A stretch of DNA of 64,000 nucleotides from contig NZ_QGHL01000004.1 of the NCBI RefSeq assembly GCF_003171715.1, forward strand, positions 186,001 through 250,000, written 5' to 3'. Below, in pieces: positions 9,586-19,056 of the stretch. The translations under genes and the position numbers were made by a program. Position 1 is the stretch's first letter; each line of letters begins with the position of its first letter. Source of the DNA: Novosphingobium meiothermophilum (lineage in GTDB: Bacteria > Pseudomonadota > Alphaproteobacteria > Sphingomonadales > Sphingomonadaceae). The notes below the pieces were generated by a model. The model saw only the letters and a list, made by a program, of their open reading frames with translations. It did not search any database and was not told the origin of the DNA.

Positions 9586-10242
9586 ATGAAACTGGCCATA
9601 TTCGATTGCGACGGGACACTGGTCGACAGCCAGGCCGATATCTGCGCCGCCATGGACGCGGCCTTCCGCGCAGCGGGGCTGATCCCGCCCGATCGCCACG
9701 CCACGCGCCGCGTCGTCGGCCTTTCGCTGCACGAGGCCATGCGCCAGTTGCACCCCGAAGGCGCGCACGAGGATCATGCCAGCCTGACCGAACTCTACAA
9801 GGACGCCTTCCGCGCGCGCCGCGCTTCGGGCGCCGTGGCCGAGCCGCTCTACGAAGGCATTGCCGCGCTGGTGGCCGATCTGGCGGATTCCGGCTGGCAA
9901 CTGGCCGTGGCCACGGGCAAATCCGACCGGGGCCTGGCCCATTGCCTTGAGATGCATGGCCTGACCGGGCACTTCGTATCGCTCCAGACGGCCGACCGCC
10001 ACCCGTCCAAGCCCCACCCTTCGATGATCGAACAGTGCATCGCCGATGCCGGAGCCGACCGCGCCCGCACCGCGATGATCGGGGATACCGTCTATGACAT
10101 TGCCATGGCGGTCAATGCGGGAGTCCGCCCCATCGGGGTTGACTGGGGTTATCACGAAACCGACGAACTGATCGAAGCCGGGGCCGAAGCTGTTGCCACG
10201 GACATTGCCCACCTGCGCGTCTTGCTGGGGCAGATCGCATGA
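9586..10242 (+). CDS. HAD superfamily phosphatase, phosphoglycolate phosphatase-like
   Basis: A 218-residue haloacid dehalogenase-like hydrolase. Motif I is FDCDGTLVDS (nucleophile Asp near residue 8), motif II the Thr in VATGKS, motif III the Lys around HPSKPHP, and motif IV MIGDTVYDIAMA. A helical cap lies between motifs I and II. Gph-type enzymes remove phosphate from 2-phosphoglycolate, but pyrophosphatase or sugar phosphatase activity is equally possible. The ribosome site GAGGATC precedes the start. It overlaps the next small gene by four bases. Confidence 0.88.
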   Translation: MKLAIFDCDGTLVDSQADICAAMDAAFRAAGLIPPDRHATRRVVGLSLHEAMRQLHPEGAHEDHASLTELYKDAFRARRASGAVAEPLYEGIAALVADLADSGWQLAVATGKSDRGLAHCLEMHGLTGHFVSLQTADRHPSKPHPSMIEQCIADAGADRARTAMIGDTVYDIAMAVNAGVRPIGVDWGYHETDELIEAGAEAVATDIAHLRVLLGQIA

Positions 10243-10457
10243 GCGATCCGGCAGCGGGACGCTTCATGGCCTTGCAGATCCTGCGTCTTTGCGGCGCGGT
10301 GCTGGTGCTGCTCGGCGTGATGATCGGCACGGGCCGCGGCCCTGCCATTCTGGCAGCCATTCCTGATGTGGCCGGATATCTGCTGTGCGTGATCGGCATG
10401 ATCGCGTTTTTCTGGGTGCCGCGCCTGCTGGCGCGAAAGTGGCGGACGCCGGACTGA
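10239..10457 (+). CDS. Small membrane protein (72 aa), function unknown
   Basis: Two hydrophobic helices (about residues 12-30 and 40-60) joined by a short loop, ending in the basic tail RLLARKWRTPD. It is tucked between the HAD phosphatase gene (4-base ATGA overlap) and the ATP12 gene (one-base gap). Such small proteins are common before ATP12 in sphingomonads as far as I recall, but no function is known to me. The coupling on both sides is the main support that it is a real gene. Confidence 0.75.
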   Translation: MSDPAAGRFMALQILRLCGAVLVLLGVMIGTGRGPAILAAIPDVAGYLLCVIGMIAFFWVPRLLARKWRTPD

Positions 10458-10458
10458 G

Positions 10459-11178
10459 ATGAAGCGTTTTTACAAGGTTGTGACAGTCGAGGCCGCAGAG
10501 GGCGGCTTCGGGGTGAGGCTCGATGGCAGGGCCATCAAGACAGTGGGCGGCAAGCCGCAGACCGTGCCGACGCGCGCACTGGCCCAAGCCATGGCCGAGG
10601 AGTGGGCCGCACAGCCCGAAGAGATCGATCCGGCCCGCTTCGTGCTGCGCGACATGGCCGATTATGCGCTTGATGTGGTTGCCCCTGCACCGGATGCGGT
10701 GGCAGGCGAAATCCTGCCCTATGCGGAAACCGACACCCTGTGTTACCGGGCCGAGCCGGACGAGGCTTTTGCCGCGCGCCAGCGGCTGATGTGGGATCCG
10801 CTTCTGGCCGATGCGGAAAACAGGCTGGGGGTTCGCTTCGTCAGGGTTGCGGGCATCATCCACAAGCCGCAGCCCGCCGAAACCCTTGCCCGGCTGAGGG
10901 CCGAACTGGAAAGCCTCGATGCTTTCAGCCTTGCCGCGCTGCGCAACACCTCCAGCCTTGCCGCCTCGCTCATCATCGGCCTTGCCGCGCTGCGCCCCGA
11001 TGCCGATCTCGACGCGCTGTGGGATGCGGCCAATCTTGAAGAGGACTGGCAGGCCGAGCTTTGGGGCAAGGATGCCGAAGCCATGGACCGGCGGGAAAAG
11101 CGCGCCGCAGCATTTGCCGCAGCAGCGCGGTTTGCGGGCCTGGCGAAGGACGGGGGCAAGCGCGGGTCGGCCTGTTAA
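10459..11178 (+). CDS. ATP12 family F1-ATPase assembly chaperone
   Basis: A 239-residue protein of the ATP12 family, which in mitochondria and alphaproteobacteria binds the alpha subunit of F1 ATP synthase before assembly. Matching features are the RFYKVV start, GGFGVRLDGRAIKT, the ALAQAMAEEW segment, YAETDTLCYRA and the long helical C-terminal half with LAALRNTSSLAASLIIGLA. It ends the plus-strand run begun by crcB and lies convergent to the lipid transport operon. No ATP synthase genes are in the window. Confidence 0.93.
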   Translation: MKRFYKVVTVEAAEGGFGVRLDGRAIKTVGGKPQTVPTRALAQAMAEEWAAQPEEIDPARFVLRDMADYALDVVAPAPDAVAGEILPYAETDTLCYRAEPDEAFAARQRLMWDPLLADAENRLGVRFVRVAGIIHKPQPAETLARLRAELESLDAFSLAALRNTSSLAASLIIGLAALRPDADLDALWDAANLEEDWQAELWGKDAEAMDRREKRAAAFAAAARFAGLAKDGGKRGSAC

Positions 11179-11192
11179 AGGCAGACCCTGAA

Positions 11193-11765
11193 CTATCCCA
11201 CCCAGTCGGCCACCTGCCGCGCAACGTCGTTTGCGGCCTGATTCAGCGCCGGGCCGATGAGGCGCGGATCGGCCTCGGCGACCGGCACCGTGCTCTCAAA
11301 GCGCCGGGTCTCAACCTTCCCGCCACTTTGTCGGACCGCATCGTAGCGCACCACCACCATGCGGCTGCGCGCATCCCACCCCATATCGAGCAGCCGCCCG
11401 GCAAGCTGATGACTGCCCGCGCCCGGATCGCCCTCGATCACCAGACGCTTGCCGCGCGCGCGGATCGTCTCGGCCAGAAGCCGCTGGAACAGGCGCGAAG
11501 GCCGTTCGACCCACATCGTGCCCTTGAGATAGGCAAGGTTCGCATCATCAATCTGCACCGGCACCCGCGTGACGGCAAGCCGCGCTTCGGCCGCAGGCTC
11601 CAGCACGACCAGCGCACTGGCCAGCGTTCCGCTCGTCCCGGTGCCTGCGGCGGGCGCGGCTTCGGCAGTCAGCGCCAGCAAGGTATCGGGAATCTTGGGA
11701 CCAAGGCTGACACAGCCGGCAAGCGCGGCCGAGAGGCTGGCGACGGCCAATGCTTTGCGGATCAT
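11193..11765 (-). CDS. ABC-type transport auxiliary lipoprotein (PqiC/DUF330-like)
   Basis: A 190-residue lipoprotein: signal peptide then the lipobox LAGC with Cys18. The rest has the pattern of the YmbA/PqiC family that sits in the outer membrane or periplasm and works with MCE proteins. ATG at 11765 is chosen because AGGAGG lies 9 bases before it; another ATG at 11783 overlaps the mlaD stop. It is the last gene of the E-F-D-lipoprotein operon and probably takes the place of a classical MlaC or MlaA partner, neither of which is nearby. Confidence 0.82.
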   Translation of the reverse strand: MIRKALAVASLSAALAGCVSLGPKIPDTLLALTAEAAPAAGTGTSGTLASALVVLEPAAEARLAVTRVPVQIDDANLAYLKGTMWVERPSRLFQRLLAETIRARGKRLVIEGDPGAGSHQLAGRLLDMGWDARSRMVVVRYDAVRQSGGKVETRRFESTVPVAEADPRLIGPALNQAANDVARQVADWVG

Positions 11766-11779
11766 CTCGTATCGCCTCC

Positions 11780-12739
11780 TCATTCCTTGTAATCGGGCAG
11801 CTTTGCCCCGCCGACGAACCCGCCCACACCCTGATCGTTCAGCCGCTCGGTCACATCGCGCAAGGATCGGGTCGTGGCCTGAAGATCGCGGATGGCCGCT
11901 TCGGCTGCGGGCAGCGTGCGCTCGTTCAGCTGGCGCGCCGCCGGACGCGCTTCGCTGAGCGCGCCTTGCAGTTCGTCCGCCGCACTCTGCGCCGATTTCA
12001 GCGTCTGGCGAAGCTGCCGTGCCAGACCATTGCCTTCATCATTCAGCATCGAATCGGCCGAATTGGTCAGCTTTTCAAAGCTGGCCAGCGAATAGTTGGC
12101 CTGCCGCAGGGTTGCCTGAAGCTCCGCCAGGGTTCGCTTCACATCGGGCGAGGCATCGGCCAGATTGCCGGTCAGCTTGTCGGTATTGGCAAGGATGTTC
12201 TCGATCGACTTCTGGTTCTTGTCCGAAAGCACCATGGTCAGGCGCTCGGTCAGGGTGGCCAGCCTTTCCAGCAGCAGCGGCGCGTTTGACAGGATTTCGC
12301 CCAGCCCGGAACGCTTTGTCGGGATCACGGGCACGCCTTCCGGGCAGGTCGCCCGCGGGTTTTCCCTTGGGCATTCGATTGGGGGCGCGCCCTTGTGCGC
12401 GCCGGTCAGCTGAATCGTCGAAACACCGGTAAAGCTGCCCTGCACGCTGGCAGTGGTGCCAACCAGGATGGGCACGCGCTTGTCCACGGCGATGCGCACG
12501 CGCACGAATTCCGGATCGCGCTCCCACAGGTCGATCGTCTTCACCTGCCCTGAAGGCACACCGGAAAAGGCCACTTCCGATCCCTTGGCAAGACCATCGA
12601 CCGACTGCTTGAAGAAGATGTCGTATTCCTTGAGCGAACCCTGATTGAGCCGGGCGATCCACACGGTGAGAAAGGCGGTCGCCGCCAGCAGCAGCAGCGT
12701 GACGAGGCCGACCCAGATATGGTTTGCGCGGGTTTCCAT
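11780..12739 (-). CDS. mlaD: MCE-domain lipid transport protein (MlaD-like)
   Basis: A 319-residue protein: one N-terminal membrane helix (about residues 8-29), the MCE domain (about 38-120) with the GSEVAFSGVPSGQV strand and the STIQLTG turn, and a long coiled-coil-forming helical region to the C-terminus. MCE proteins form hexameric rings in the periplasm that pass phospholipids between membranes. At 319 residues it is longer than E. coli MlaD (183) and closer to the Ttg2C/YrbD-like proteins of alphaproteobacteria. It lies 9 bases after the ATPase gene. Confidence 0.92.
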   Translation of the reverse strand: METRANHIWVGLVTLLLLAATAFLTVWIARLNQGSLKEYDIFFKQSVDGLAKGSEVAFSGVPSGQVKTIDLWERDPEFVRVRIAVDKRVPILVGTTASVQGSFTGVSTIQLTGAHKGAPPIECPRENPRATCPEGVPVIPTKRSGLGEILSNAPLLLERLATLTERLTMVLSDKNQKSIENILANTDKLTGNLADASPDVKRTLAELQATLRQANYSLASFEKLTNSADSMLNDEGNGLARQLRQTLKSAQSAADELQGALSEARPAARQLNERTLPAAEAAIRDLQATTRSLRDVTERLNDQGVGGFVGGAKLPDYKE

Positions 12740-12748
12740 GTCCTGTCC

Positions 12749-13603
12749 TTATGCCTTCTGCGCGCTTGGCGCATCGCCGTCTTGCGGGAAAAGTGTCATC
12801 GCCATGACCTTGGCCGCCTCGTGCCGCTCGGCTGCATCCTGCGCCGCACGGCCGCGCGGCCCGTTGAAGTATTCCTGAATCCACGGATGGTCGAGCGCGA
12901 GCAGTTCCGGGATCGTGCCCACCGCAATGATCCGGCGATCCGCGATCACCGCCACCCGGTCGCAGATCTCGTAAAGCGTATCAAGATCGTGGGTGATGAG
13001 GAACACGGTCAGATCCAGCGTCTGTTGCAGGCGCAGGATAAGCTGGTCGAAGGCCGCCGCCCCGATCGGGTCCAGCCCGGCGGTCGGTTCATCCAGAAAC
13101 AGCAGTTCCGGATCAAGCGCCAGCGCCCGCGCAAGGCCGGCGCGCTTCTTCATGCCGCCGGAAAGCTCCGCCGGATACTTTGCCGCCGCCTCTGCCGGAA
13201 GGCCCGACAGCAGAACCTTGTAGCGCGCAATCTCCTGGCGCAGTTCGTCGGTGATTTCAGGGTAGAACTCGCGCAGCGGCACTTCCACGTTTTCGGCCAC
13301 GGTCAGCGTGGAAAACAGCGCGCCCCCCTGAAACAGCACGCCCCAGCGGCTGCGGATGTCGATATCGCGGTCGTCGCGGGCATCGGTGATCGAATGGCCC
13401 AGCACCTCGACCTCGCCTTCCTGCGGGATCTGAAGGCCGATAATGGTGCGCATGAGCACCGATTTGCCGCTGCCCGATCCGCCCACCACGCCAAGGATTT
13501 CCCCCCGGCGCACATCAAGATCCAGCCCTTCGTGGATCACGTGGCTGCCAAACTGGTTGCGCACCCCCCGCACCCGGATGGAAATGTCGGCGTCTGCCAT
13601 CAT
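12749..13603 (-). CDS. mlaF: ABC transporter ATP-binding protein of the lipid transport system (MlaF-like)
   Basis: A 284-residue ATPase. Walker A is GGSGSGKS, the signature is LSGGMKKRAGLARALA, Walker B LLFLDEPTAGLD, and the switch His is in LITHDLDT. It powers lipid movement through the MlaE permease from the cytoplasmic side. Two adjacent ATGs (13603 and 13600) are possible; the first overlaps the mlaE stop as ATGA and is used here. The C-terminal tail after the ATPase core carries the extension typical of MlaF, which in E. coli binds MlaB. Confidence 0.94.
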   Translation of the reverse strand: MMADADISIRVRGVRNQFGSHVIHEGLDLDVRRGEILGVVGGSGSGKSVLMRTIIGLQIPQEGEVEVLGHSITDARDDRDIDIRSRWGVLFQGGALFSTLTVAENVEVPLREFYPEITDELRQEIARYKVLLSGLPAEAAAKYPAELSGGMKKRAGLARALALDPELLFLDEPTAGLDPIGAAAFDQLILRLQQTLDLTVFLITHDLDTLYEICDRVAVIADRRIIAVGTIPELLALDHPWIQEYFNGPRGRAAQDAAERHEAAKVMAMTLFPQDGDAPSAQKA

Positions 13604-14715
13604 CCCCACCCGATCTCGGTGAAGAATACCGCGAAGAACGCATCCAGCACGATCACCATGAAGATCGCCATGACCACCGCCGCCGTGGTGCGCGTGCCCA
13701 CTTCTTCGGCGTTGTTCTTCACCTGCATCCCCTGATAGCAGCCGGCAATCGCCACGATCAGGCCAAATACCGGCGCCTTCGTCAGCCCTACCCACACATC
13801 GTAGAGCGGCACCACTTCCTGAATGCGGGCAAGGAAGGTGAAGAAGGGAATGCCCAGCGTCATCGAGGACAGGAAGGCGCCACCGATGATGCCGATGAAG
13901 GCCGAATAGAAGCCCAGCAGCGGCATCATGATCATGGTTGCCAGAATGCGCGGGATCACCAGCGCCTCTACCGGCGAGACACCGATGGTGCGCATGGCAT
14001 CGACCTCTTCGGTCAGCTTCATCGTGCCAAGCTGCGCGGAAAAGGCCGAACCCGACCGCCCCGCAACCATGATCGCCGTCATCAGCACGCCCAGTTCGCG
14101 CAAGGTCAGGCGGCCCACAAGGTTCACGGTATAGATTTCGGCCCCGAACTGGCGCAGCTGCACCGCGCCCTGCTGGGCAATCACGATGCCGACCAGAAAG
14201 CTCATCAAGCCGATGATCGCCAGTGCATTGACCCCCACCAGTTCCATCTGGTGCACCAGCGCCTTCATGCGAAAGCGCGAGGGATGGCGGATCAGGATGC
14301 CGCAGGTCTGGATGATCTGCCCCATGAAGCCGAGCACCTGCACCGCGCCCTGCCCCAGACCGATCATCACCATGCCGACATGTGCGGGCACGCGGCTGAA
14401 CAGCGGCAGCCGCCTTTCGGGCACTTCGGGCGCGCCCGCATCGGCACGCCGGATCGCATCGACCAGCTTCTGCGCCTCATCGCTGCATCCGGTTATGCGC
14501 GCCCCGGTATCGCGTGCCAGCCGCCAGACGGTCCACGCGCCGACCGTGTCGATCCGCGTCACGGCCGAAAGATCAATCTCGACAAAGGCATCGCCCGCGG
14601 CGCGCAGGCGCGCATCGGCCTGCCCCAGCGAGGCCACCGTCATCGGGCCGCTGAAGGCAAGCGCCGTTTCGCCATTGGCACCGGCGACGAACTGGAAATC
14701 GGTCAACTCCCGCAT
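13600..14715 (-). CDS. mlaE: STAS-MlaE fusion, lipid ABC transporter permease
   Basis: A 371-residue protein. Residues 1-95 form a STAS domain (the FVEIDLSAVTRIDTVGAWTV strand-helix) and residues 110-371 are the MlaE permease with five or six membrane segments and the conserved EVDAMRTIGVSPVEALVIPR coupling helix. In E. coli the STAS protein MlaB is separate and stimulates MlaF; here it is fused to the permease. It is the first gene of the operon and divergent from valS across a 180-base gap with a direct repeat. Confidence 0.94.
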   Translation of the reverse strand: MRELTDFQFVAGANGETALAFSGPMTVASLGQADARLRAAGDAFVEIDLSAVTRIDTVGAWTVWRLARDTGARITGCSDEAQKLVDAIRRADAGAPEVPERRLPLFSRVPAHVGMVMIGLGQGAVQVLGFMGQIIQTCGILIRHPSRFRMKALVHQMELVGVNALAIIGLMSFLVGIVIAQQGAVQLRQFGAEIYTVNLVGRLTLRELGVLMTAIMVAGRSGSAFSAQLGTMKLTEEVDAMRTIGVSPVEALVIPRILATMIMMPLLGFYSAFIGIIGGAFLSSMTLGIPFFTFLARIQEVVPLYDVWVGLTKAPVFGLIVAIAGCYQGMQVKNNAEEVGTRTTAAVVMAIFMVIVLDAFFAVFFTEIGWG

Positions 14716-14820
14716 CTTGCCAGCTTCATGGGGGAATATGGACGGGCCGACAAGTGCATCACGTGGGTTGTAACGGCATGACAGCGCCCACGGTTCCCGT
14801 AATGCCTCACATCATCACCA

Positions 14821-14882
14821 GCTTGCCGATGGCGGCGCGGGATGGCGTCTTTGTGCGCTTGCCGATGGCGGCGCGGGATGGC
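14821..14882. repeat. 26-base direct repeat, 36-base period, before valS
   Basis: Two identical 26-base copies at 14821-14846 and 14857-14882 (each starts GCTTGCCGATGG and ends GCGGGATGGC), separated by 10 bases. The second ends 13 bases before the valS ATG, so both copies should lie in the promoter or 5' leader. The period of 36 keeps reading frame, but no family sequence supports translation through it. Confidence 0.9.
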
Positions 14883-14895
14883 AAGGCGCTGCGCC

Positions 14896-17598
14896 ATGAC
14901 CGAGCATAATCGAGCCGAACTTGCAAAGACCTTCGAGCCTGCGGGAATCGAGGCAAAGTGGTATGATCATTGGGAGAAGAACGGGCTGTTCCGGCCCGAA
15001 CGTCCCGATGCCCAGCCCTTCACCATCGTCAACCCGCCGCCGAACGTCACCGGCTCGCTTCACATCGGCCACGCGCTCGACAATACGCTTCAGGACGTGG
15101 TCATCCGCTATGAACGCCTGCGCGGCAAGGATGCGCTGTGGGTGGTGGGCACCGACCATGCGGGCATTGCCACGCAGATGGTGGTCGAACGCCAGATGGA
15201 AGCCAAGGGCGACAAGCGCATCAATTACACGCGCGATGCCTTTGTGGACAAGGTGTGGGAATGGAAGCGCGAAAGCGGCGGCACGATCACGCGCCAGCTT
15301 CGCCGCCTCGGCTGTTCGATGGACTGGTCCAGAGAGCAGTTCACCATGGACCCGCACTTCACCCGCGCCGTGGTGAAGGTCTTCGTCGACCTCTACAATC
15401 AGGGCCTCATCTACCGCGACAAGCGGCTGGTGAACTGGGACCCCAAGCTGAAGACCGCGATTTCCGACCTTGAGGTGGAAACGCGCGAGGTGCAGGGCCA
15501 TTTCTGGCACTTCAGGTATCCGCTGGCAGACGGCGTGAAGCGCGATGACGGGCTGGACTACATCGAAGTTGCGACCACGCGCCCTGAAACCATGCTGGCC
15601 GACATGGCCGTGGCGGTCCATCCCGATGACGCGCGCTACCAGTCGGTCATCGGCAAGGAAATCCTCCAGCCGCTGACCGGACGCCGTTTCAAGGTGGTGG
15701 CCGACGAGCATGCCGACCCGGAACTGGGTTCGGGCGCGGTGAAGATCACGCCGGGGCATGATTTCAACGATTTTGAAGTGGGCAAGCGCGCAGGCATTGC
15801 GCCGTCGCAGATGCTCAACATGCTGGATGCCGAAGCCCGCGTCGTGCAGACGGCAGACGGGCTGGTGCCCGCCGAGTTCATCGGACTGGACCGTTTCGAT
15901 GCGAGGCGTCTGGTGGTCGAACGGATGAAGGAACAGGGCTTCCTGATCCCGCATGTCACGAAGGACAAGGAAGGCAACACGGTTCAGCACGATGCCGAAC
16001 CGCGCACGATCCAGACCCCGTTCGGTGATCGCGGCGGGGTGGTGATCGAACCGTGGCTGACCGACCAGTGGTATGTCGATGCCGCCGCGCTGGCCAAGGC
16101 GCCCATCGAAGCCGTGCGTTCGGGCGCCATCGAGATCGTGCCCAAGACATGGGAAAAGACCTTCTTCAACTGGATGGAGAACATCCAGCCCTGGTGCGTA
16201 TCGCGCCAGCTCTGGTGGGGGCACCGGATTCCGGCTTGGTATGGCTCGGATGGCGAGTGCTACGTTGCCGAAACCGAAGAAGAAGCCCAGGCCGCAGCAG
16301 GCGCGGGCGTAACGCTGACCCGTGACGAGGACGTCCTCGACACGTGGTTCTCATCCGCCCTCTGGCCCTTCGCCACGCTTGGCTGGCCGGATGAAGACGC
16401 GCCGCTCTTGAAGAAGCACTATCCCAACGACCTGCTGGTTTCCGGCTTCGACATCCTGTTCTTCTGGGATGCGCGCATGGCCATGCAGGGAATGCACTTC
16501 ATGAAGGAAGTGCCATGGAAGAAGCTTTACCTGCACGGCCTTGTCCGCGCGGCCGATGGCCAGAAGATGTCGAAATCCAAGGGCAACGTGGTCGATCCGC
16601 TGGGCCTCATCGACAAGTATGGCGCCGATGCGCTGCGCTTCTTCATGTGCGCCATGGAAAGCCAGGGCCGCGATGTGAAGATGGATGAGCGCCGCGTCGA
16701 GGGATACCGCAACTTCGCCACCAAGCTGTGGAACGCAGCGCGCTTCTGCCAGAGCAACGGCATCACCGGCAGCACATCAGTTGCCGCTCCTGCCGCAACC
16801 TCGTCCGTCAACAAGTGGATCATCGGTGAAGTGGTGGAAACCGTCGCCGCACTCGATCAGGCCATGGCCGACCTGCGCTTCGATGCCGCCGCCAACGCGA
16901 TCTACCACTTCGTGTGGGACCAGTTCTGCGACTGGTATATCGAGCTTATCAAGGGTTCGTTCGATGCCGAGACAAAGGCCGTGGCAGGCTGGGTGCTCGA
17001 TCAGATCCTCGTCATGCTCCATCCCTTCATGCCCTTCGTCACCGAAGAACTGTGGCATGCGCTTGGGGATCGGGAACGCGAACTGATCGTTGCGGATTGG
17101 CCCAGACCCGAAGCAGCGGTGGATGCCGCCGCCAAGCGCGAGGTCGAGTGGCTGATCGCGCTGGTTTCGAACATGCGCACCGCAAGAAACGAACTGGGCA
17201 TTGCGCCGGGCGCAAAGCTCGATGCCTACCTGCCCGAACCTTCGGCGCAGACCCGCGCAATCATCGAGGCGACCCCCGCCGCCATCGAACGCCTTGCCCG
17301 TCTTAACGGCATCCGCTTCGAAGGCGCGCCCGCAGGCGCTGCCATGCAAGTGGGCGCAGGCGATGCCAATATCATCGTGCCGCTTGAAGGCGTGATCGAC
17401 ATTGCGGCCGAAAAGGCGCGTCTGGAAAAGGCGCTGGCCACCGCGCAGAAGGAAGCGAAAGCGCTGGAAGGGCGCCTGTCCAATCCCGCCTTCGTCGAGA
17501 AGGCCAAGCCCGAAGCAGTCGAAAAGGCCCGCGCCGACCATGCGATGCACGCCGCCGAAGCCGAACGGCTCACCGCCGCGCTCAGGCGGCTGGGATAG
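14896..17598 (+). CDS. valS: Valyl-tRNA synthetase
   Basis: A 900-residue class I synthetase. The HIGH motif is in [11 protein letters not shown] (near residue 57) and KMSKS at about 557-561. Between them is the CP1 editing domain that clears Thr-tRNA(Val), and the C-terminus (about 835-900) is the coiled-coil arm that grips tRNA. The start MTEHNRAEL at 14896 fits the family; an in-frame ATG at 14842 would only add 18 residues encoded by a direct repeat. It is followed by queE after 24 bases. Confidence 0.98.
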   Translation: MTEHNRAELAKTFEPAGIEAKWYDHWEKNGLFRPERPDAQPFTIVNPPPNVTGSLHIGHALDNTLQDVVIRYERLRGKDALWVVGTDHAGIATQMVVERQMEAKGDKRINYTRDAFVDKVWEWKRESGGTITRQLRRLGCSMDWSREQFTMDPHFTRAVVKVFVDLYNQGLIYRDKRLVNWDPKLKTAISDLEVETREVQGHFWHFRYPLADGVKRDDGLDYIEVATTRPETMLADMAVAVHPDDARYQSVIGKEILQPLTGRRFKVVADEHADPELGSGAVKITPGHDFNDFEVGKRAGIAPSQMLNMLDAEARVVQTADGLVPAEFIGLDRFDARRLVVERMKEQGFLIPHVTKDKEGNTVQHDAEPRTIQTPFGDRGGVVIEPWLTDQWYVDAAALAKAPIEAVRSGAIEIVPKTWEKTFFNWMENIQPWCVSRQLWWGHRIPAWYGSDGECYVAETEEEAQAAAGAGVTLTRDEDVLDTWFSSALWPFATLGWPDEDAPLLKKHYPNDLLVSGFDILFFWDARMAMQGMHFMKEVPWKKLYLHGLVRAADGQKMSKSKGNVVDPLGLIDKYGADALRFFMCAMESQGRDVKMDERRVEGYRNFATKLWNAARFCQSNGITGSTSVAAPAATSSVNKWIIGEVVETVAALDQAMADLRFDAAANAIYHFVWDQFCDWYIELIKGSFDAETKAVAGWVLDQILVMLHPFMPFVTEELWHALGDRERELIVADWPRPEAAVDAAAKREVEWLIALVSNMRTARNELGIAPGAKLDAYLPEPSAQTRAIIEATPAAIERLARLNGIRFEGAPAGAAMQVGAGDANIIVPLEGVIDIAAEKARLEKALATAQKEAKALEGRLSNPAFVEKAKPEAVEKARADHAMHAAEAERLTAALRRLG

Positions 17599-17622
17599 GG
17601 ACCGCGCGGTGGGAAGCGCCTG

Positions 17623-18366
17623 ATGCTGGTTCTGGCCACGGTCAACCCCGGCGAGCCGGAGGTCTTCTCCTCGCTTCAGGGGGAAGGCCCCGGCATGGGG
17701 CGGCCTTCGGTTTTCGTGCGGCTATCACGCTGCAATCTGGCCTGCCGCTGGTGCGATACGGCCTATACCTGGCGCTTTTCGGGCGACAACCGACCCCACC
17801 GCGACGAAGTGGCCTTCGAACGGGCCGAGAACCAGGTGTCCCTTTCAGAGGAAGATGCCGCCGCGCTTGTCCTTGCCCATCCGGAAGACCGGCTGGTCAT
17901 CACCGGGGGAGAACCGCTGCTGCAAGGTGCGGCGCTCGCGCGCATGGTGGCGCTGCTGAAAGCCGCGCGCCCGCACCTTCATGTCGAGATCGAAACCAAC
18001 GGCACGGTCCCGGTTCATCCCGCGCTCGACCATCTGGCCGATCAGTTCAACGTCAGCCCCAAGCTGGCCCATTCGGGCAACGACGCCGCGCTGGCGCTCG
18101 TGCCCGAACGGCTGGACGAATGGGCGCGTGATCCGCGCGCGTGGTTCAAGTTCGTGGTTTCGGCGCCTGCCGATCTGGCCGAAATCGCCGCGCTTCAGGC
18201 CCGCCACGCCATTCGGCCCGATCACCTCTTCGTGATGCCCGAAGGCACCGCCAGTTCCACCTTGCGCGAACGTGCGCGCTGGCTGGCGGAAGAAGCGCTG
18301 GATCGCGGCTGGCGCTTTACCGACCGGCTGCACATCCACCTTTACGGCGATACGCGCGGCACCTGA
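17623..18366 (+). CDS. queE: 7-carboxy-7-deazaguanine synthase
   Basis: A 247-residue radical SAM enzyme that contracts 6-carboxytetrahydropterin to 7-carboxy-7-deazaguanine in queuosine synthesis. The cluster-binding CNLACRWC (C-x3-C-x2-C) follows the SLQGEGPGMGRPSVFVRLSR substrate region typical of QueE, and VITGGEPLLQ is the Gly-rich SAM motif. queC and queD are not nearby. It converges on ssb, with a 21-base tandem duplication in the 45-base gap. Confidence 0.95.
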   Translation: MLVLATVNPGEPEVFSSLQGEGPGMGRPSVFVRLSRCNLACRWCDTAYTWRFSGDNRPHRDEVAFERAENQVSLSEEDAAALVLAHPEDRLVITGGEPLLQGAALARMVALLKAARPHLHVEIETNGTVPVHPALDHLADQFNVSPKLAHSGNDAALALVPERLDEWARDPRAWFKFVVSAPADLAEIAALQARHAIRPDHLFVMPEGTASSTLRERARWLAEEALDRGWRFTDRLHIHLYGDTRGT

Positions 18367-18378
18367 CGGTCCGATCAG

Positions 18379-18420
18379 CCAGTGATCGGCTCAGAACGGC
18401 CAGTGATCGGCTCAGAACGG
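18379..18420. repeat. Perfect 21-base tandem duplication at the ssb 3' end
   Basis: Two adjacent identical units beginning CCAGTGATCGG occupy 18379-18399 and 18400-18420. The right-hand unit carries the final Pro-Phe-stop of ssb; the left-hand unit is a copy of the same end left in the 3' untranslated region. A replication-slippage duplication is the simple reading. Confidence 0.95.
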
Positions 18421-18960
18421 AATGTCGTCGTCGAGATCGTCGCCGAAGCTGCTGCCGCCGCCCTGATTCCAGCCGCCGGAAGAACCGCCGCCCGATGCGC
18501 CGCCGCGCGCGCCGCCGCCATAGCCGCCGCCGCCGGAACCACCCTCGTTCCAGCCACCGCCCGAAGAACGGCCACCACCGCCGCCCATGCCGCTACCGCC
18601 ACCGGCTCCGCCCGAACCGTCGAGCATGGTGAGATTGCCGTTCATTCCCACCGAAACCTCGGTGGTATAGCGGTCATTGCCCGACTGGTCCTGCCACTTG
18701 CGGGTGCGAAGCTGGCCTTCGATGTAAACCTTGGAACCCTTGCGCAGATAGCGTTCGGCAACGCCCACAAGGCCATCGGAATTGATGACGACATTGTGCC
18801 ATTCGGTGCGCTCCTTGCGCTCGCCGGTGGCGCGGTCCTTCCACGTCTCCGACGTGGCGATGCGCAGGTTGGCAATGCGGCCGCCGTTCTGGAAGCTCTT
18901 GATTTCGGGGTCAGCCCCCAGGTTTCCGACAAGGATAACCTTGTTGACGCTGCCTGCCAT
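18412..18960 (-). CDS. ssb: Single-stranded DNA-binding protein
   Basis: A 182-residue SSB. Residues 1-112 are the OB fold ([19 protein letters not shown] start, WHNVVI strand, [15 protein letters not shown]). Then comes a linker of about 55 residues made almost wholly of Gly, Ser, Asn and Trp, and the acidic tip DDDIPF, which binds partner proteins such as exonuclease I and RecO. It forms tetramers that coat ssDNA. The C-terminal tip is intact in spite of the tandem duplication that includes the stop codon. Confidence 0.97.
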   Translation of the reverse strand: MAGSVNKVILVGNLGADPEIKSFQNGGRIANLRIATSETWKDRATGERKERTEWHNVVINSDGLVGVAERYLRKGSKVYIEGQLRTRKWQDQSGNDRYTTEVSVGMNGNLTMLDGSGGAGGGSGMGGGGGRSSGGGWNEGGSGGGGYGGGARGGASGGGSSGGWNQGGGSSFGDDLDDDIPF

Positions 18961-19056
18961 AGAATCGGGTTCCTTCTGATCTGGCCGAATGCCTAGCGCA
19001 TGGTTTTGGCGCGGGGCGAGTCCGGGACGCGAGTTTTCCAGAAGGAATTGGCCCCG

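Noticed and set aside
14842..14895. Longer valS start that would translate the direct repeat
   Set aside because: The 18 added residues match no valyl-tRNA synthetase start, and ATG 14896 has an AAGGCG site.
14821..18420. Short direct repeats as possible CRISPR
   Set aside because: Only two copies at each place, no regular unique spacers and no cas genes.
18450..18620. Gly/Ser codon repeat in ssb as a separate repeat element
   Set aside because: It is the normal low-complexity linker of SSB and keeps the reading frame.
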